Shown here: positions 5,638 through 7,867 of the stretch, in pieces
How positions within the stretch are numbered: the first letter of the stretch is position 1
Layout: each line of letters opens with the position of its first letter
Origin: Candidatus Aerophobota bacterium
GTDB lineage: Bacteria; Chlamydiota; Chlamydiia; Chlamydiales; GCA-2402025
Assembly (NCBI GenBank): GCA_002402025.1
Contig: NVUU01000035.1
Coordinates: forward strand, 4,636-12,502
Direction of reading: 5' to 3'
DNA length: 7,867 nucleotides
Made by a program: the position numbers and the translations under genes
The notes under the pieces: generated by a model
Seen by the model: only the letters and a program-made list of their open reading frames with translations
Told to the model about the DNA's origin: nothing
Databases searched by the model: none

Positions 5638-6777
5638 ATGAAACGGTATTTCTTCTTATCTCTTCTGCTCTCGCAGCTGCTACTCTTCTCAGAAAATTTT
5701 TACCCAAAACCTTTCTCTCTTCATAGATCTCTTGTCCTTGACACATCAACAAGTCGTATCTATCTACAAAACGGAGAAGGACATGATCTTGCCTCTGATG
5801 CTGGAAGATTTTTTAATATCTGTGATTTAACAGAGTCGCATGATTTTTATAATATAAAACACCTTCACGGAAAAACCCTCATGCTCTTCGAAGGTTCTGA
5901 CTATGCTCATACACTTCTTCATTATTTCCATCTCCTAGAACATCTCGTTGGCATCTATGCTTTATATGGCCATGATCATGCGCAAAGTGTAAAGCAGATT
6001 ATGCTTCTTGGTGATGGGAAAACTTCCTACCCAGGATGGGAGGGACCCAATAACATTAACAAACACCTCATGAAAGGACTTTTCCCGAATGCAGAGATCT
6101 TTACCTATGATACGTTAAAAGCACGCTACAGAGACAAAGTTCTATTCATTGAAGAAGGTTTTTTTTCTGACAGAGCTCTTACTTATTCTATTCCTGAATG
6201 CCTGCATCCAAACATAATGCTTGGATCCGCATATAAGAGCTTTAATCCAGATGTATTAGAAAACATGTCAAATCGTATGCATGCGTACACAAAATCTCAA
6301 AATAGACCGTCTGCAAAGCTTAGAGTAACCTATATTATGAGGAATGCACCAAGGCATATTAACACAAGGCAGCGAAAAGTATTATTCAAGAAAATAAAAG
6401 AACTTCACGATGTTGAATTCAAAGCATACTACCTAGAAAAAAAATCCTATCAAAATCAAATCGAGATCATGAAAAACACAGACGTACTCATGGGGGTACA
6501 TGGAAATGGGTTTTCACACCTGCTCTTTTTACCGAAGGATGCAGCTGTTGTTGAGGTCATGCCTGAGGGATGTCTGATGCTTGGTTATAGACTCTTTAGC
6601 AACATAAAAAAACTCAGGTACTATGGAGTACAATCTGGGAAATACATCATGGATGATAATGAAGCGTATAAAAGGGGATACTACGGAGATCCTAACTACA
6701 CAGTAAAGAGTATCGACACAAGACTCATCCTCGATATCTTAAGAAAAGAACGCGACCTAAAAAGAAAAAGGCGTTAA
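5638..6777 (+). CDS. GT61-like glycosyltransferase (DUF563) with N-terminal signal peptide
   Basis: This 379-residue protein resembles glycosyltransferase family 61, which includes plant xylosyltransferases, animal EOGT and bacterial capsule-related proteins. Residues 1-18 are a short basic start (MKR) followed by a Leu/Phe-rich stretch, a signal peptide or membrane anchor. The catalytic region contains YIMRNAPRHINTR (232-244), fitting the family's Arg-rich segment, MGVHGNGFSHLLFLP (285-299), its hallmark loop, and AAVVEVMPEG (302-311). An earlier AHTLLHYFHLLEHL (90-103) fits the conserved His/aromatic stretch. The C-terminus is highly basic (RKERDLKRKRR). The protein would transfer a sugar to glycan or protein; donor and acceptor are unknown. 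A signal peptide on an enzyme that normally uses cytoplasmic sugar nucleotides is odd: it may act in the envelope or outside the cell. A TTG three bases upstream is a weaker start. The gene follows the MFS gene by 60 bases. Confidence 0.8.
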   Translation: MKRYFFLSLLLSQLLLFSENFYPKPFSLHRSLVLDTSTSRIYLQNGEGHDLASDAGRFFNICDLTESHDFYNIKHLHGKTLMLFEGSDYAHTLLHYFHLLEHLVGIYALYGHDHAQSVKQIMLLGDGKTSYPGWEGPNNINKHLMKGLFPNAEIFTYDTLKARYRDKVLFIEEGFFSDRALTYSIPECLHPNIMLGSAYKSFNPDVLENMSNRMHAYTKSQNRPSAKLRVTYIMRNAPRHINTRQRKVLFKKIKELHDVEFKAYYLEKKSYQNQIEIMKNTDVLMGVHGNGFSHLLFLPKDAAVVEVMPEGCLMLGYRLFSNIKKLRYYGVQSGKYIMDDNEAYKRGYYGDPNYTVKSIDTRLILDILRKERDLKRKRR

Positions 6778-6813
6778 CACGCGAATGGATTTTGTCTAGA
6801 ACAAGAAAAATTC
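6778..6813. other. Convergent spacer between GT61-like and EEP genes
   Basis: The 36 bases hold only weak inverted repeats, such as TTGT (6792-6795) with ACAA (6801-6804) followed by GAAAAA. A convincing bidirectional terminator is not visible. Confidence 0.3.
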
Positions 6814-7867
6814 CTAGCCTCTTGTATGCCTTTTAAATAAGTTAAGTATTAGTTCTAAATGATTTACTTGGCATCGGAGAGGGTAGACATCTTTGTAACT
6901 CATGCCCCCTACTTGAGTAGGTGTACCATCGACAGATGTAGATACAAAGAAATGATCTATAGCTTTTGCGCAAAGTTCATCTCCTTCTACATCGAAATTA
7001 CCCCCAACATTTGTTCTATAGGGTGATACTCTTACAAAAAGGGGATCTTCATGCCCAGCTCCTGCTATATCAAACGCTCTTTGCATCTTGATCTCATCAA
7101 AGTTCATGTCTCCAAGAGCTACAGTAATACAGTGTTTCCTTACTTCATTTAGATCCTCTGACCCAAGGTCAGGATGAGTAACATGTCTTGCAAATTCATC
7201 CCTTGATGGAATAGATGGATCTCCGGGAACATGAGCATTGACTATTCGAAATTTTTCTTTTGTATCTTTTGCTTCAAAAATTATGTCCATTATATGTCTT
7301 GAACTTTGATCTCCTGAGAATACACCGCTATACTGAGGTCTTGAAAGATCAGGAATATACTCAAAAGCATCTGTGTCAATAATTGCGATATTTTGATCTA
7401 GAATACATTGGCTACGGTCAACAAAGGGCCCTGATTGCAGAATGATTTGATAATTTTCTGGTAAAGCTACAACAAGCTCCAGAATAAGTGGTTCAGAAAC
7501 CTCTTGTAAAGCTAGCACATGTTTTGGTGACCCAGGAATTTGGAGCATCAGCAGGATATCTTCTAATACGACAAGATCTCTTTGAGTAAAACCGGGTTTC
7601 CCAATAACTGGTTTATCCAGCTCCGTAATTAAAGAACCATTAAGTCCTTGGGAGTCTTTTTCTGTTACCCACTCCATATATTTATCATTCATCACGTTCC
7701 AAGAAACGATATTCTTCCCATTTACTATGCATCCAATAGGAAGGTGATCAGATGGAAATCTCCACTCAGCCCCAAATTTTGGAACGGTAACTTTTTTTAG
7801 AGAACACATTTTGGCGGTGTCATCAAATCCAGCTAAGGATTGTTGCACTAGCCTTGCTAATGGATCA
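6814..7867 (-). CDS. Endonuclease/exonuclease/phosphatase-fold protein, 5' end cut by window edge; permuted or tandem motif order
   Basis: The frame is open from TAG (6814-6816) to the right edge. A GTG at 7848 (residue 1 below, 344 residues to the stop) has only AAGG at 3 bases, so the true start is probably outside. EEP-fold motifs are clear: VSWNVMN (48-54), LQE with metal-binding E116, NAHVPGD (204-210), LGDMNFD (245-251) and IDHF (297-300). The fold includes metal-dependent nucleases, deadenylases and phosphodiesterases; the substrate here is unknown. The family's final motif, SDHxP with the catalytic His, is normally C-terminal, but here SDHLPIG (33-39) comes before the first motif and the C-terminus has only VNHLEL (328-333). 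Either the domain is circularly permuted, or a second EEP domain ends at SDHLPIG. I recall similar proteins in environmental chlamydiae but cannot verify it. It is convergent with the GT61-like gene and shares no operon in this window. No signal peptide can be judged because the N-terminus is missing. Confidence 0.8.
   Translation of the reverse strand, partial: DPLARLVQQSLAGFDDTAKMCSLKKVTVPKFGAEWRFPSDHLPIGCIVNGKNIVSWNVMNDKYMEWVTEKDSQGLNGSLITELDKPVIGKPGFTQRDLVVLEDILLMLQIPGSPKHVLALQEVSEPLILELVVALPENYQIILQSGPFVDRSQCILDQNIAIIDTDAFEYIPDLSRPQYSGVFSGDQSSRHIMDIIFEAKDTKEKFRIVNAHVPGDPSIPSRDEFARHVTHPDLGSEDLNEVRKHCITVALGDMNFDEIKMQRAFDIAGAGHEDPLFVRVSPYRTNVGGNFDVEGDELCAKAIDHFFVSTSVDGTPTQVGGMSYKDVYPLRCQVNHLELILNLFKRHTRG

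Noticed and set aside
7846..7848. GTG as the start of the EEP gene
   Set aside because: The frame stays open to the right edge and only a poorly spaced AAGG precedes it, so the gene is treated as cut by the edge.

Overview
The window is AT-rich, gene-dense bacterial DNA carrying eight protein genes and no recognisable RNA gene, CRISPR array, insertion sequence or phage gene. The mix of genes suggests an obligate or facultative intracellular bacterium. It includes an E. coli-type thymidine kinase beside a transporter resembling the Legionella/Coxiella Pht group, a eukaryote-like GT61 glycosyltransferase with a signal peptide, and a divergent endonuclease/exonuclease/phosphatase (EEP) protein of a kind I associate with environmental Chlamydiota. 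A non-Chlamydiaceae member of the Chlamydiota is my best guess, with Legionella-like Gammaproteobacteria as the alternative. This placement rests on protein character recalled from memory, not on a search.

Layout. Positions 2-2209 (+): a PIG-L/LmbE deacetylase gene cut by the left edge, followed with no gap by an arginase-family gene. Positions 2180-3518 (-): a cyclase-family (kynurenine formamidase-like) gene followed 7 bases later by deoC, whose 3' end overlaps the arginase gene tail-to-tail by 30 bases. Positions 3519-3660: a 142-base divergent control region. Positions 3661-5577 (+): tdk and an MFS transporter, 9 bases apart. Positions 5578-5637: a spacer with a 10-bp hairpin that buries the ribosome binding site of the next gene. 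Positions 5638-6777 (+): a GT61-like glycosyltransferase with a signal peptide. Positions 6814 to the right edge (-): an EEP-fold protein, cut at its 5' end and with its motifs in an unusual order.

How the genes may work together. The centre of the window reads as nucleoside salvage: the transporter would import thymidine or another nucleoside, Tdk would trap it as dTMP, and DeoC would break deoxyribose 5-phosphate into glyceraldehyde 3-phosphate and acetaldehyde. The PIG-L/arginase pair and the cyclase-family hydrolase are amide- or amidine-cleaving enzymes whose substrates cannot be fixed from sequence. The two most interesting signals are the hairpin over the start of the glycosyltransferase gene and the apparently permuted or tandem architecture of the EEP protein.

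Four obvious start codons are probably wrong and were corrected. GTG 245 is internal to a frame open to the left edge. The start at 2881 for deoC is replaced by 2821. TTG 5635 is replaced by ATG 5638. GTG 7848 is probably internal to a gene running off the right edge.
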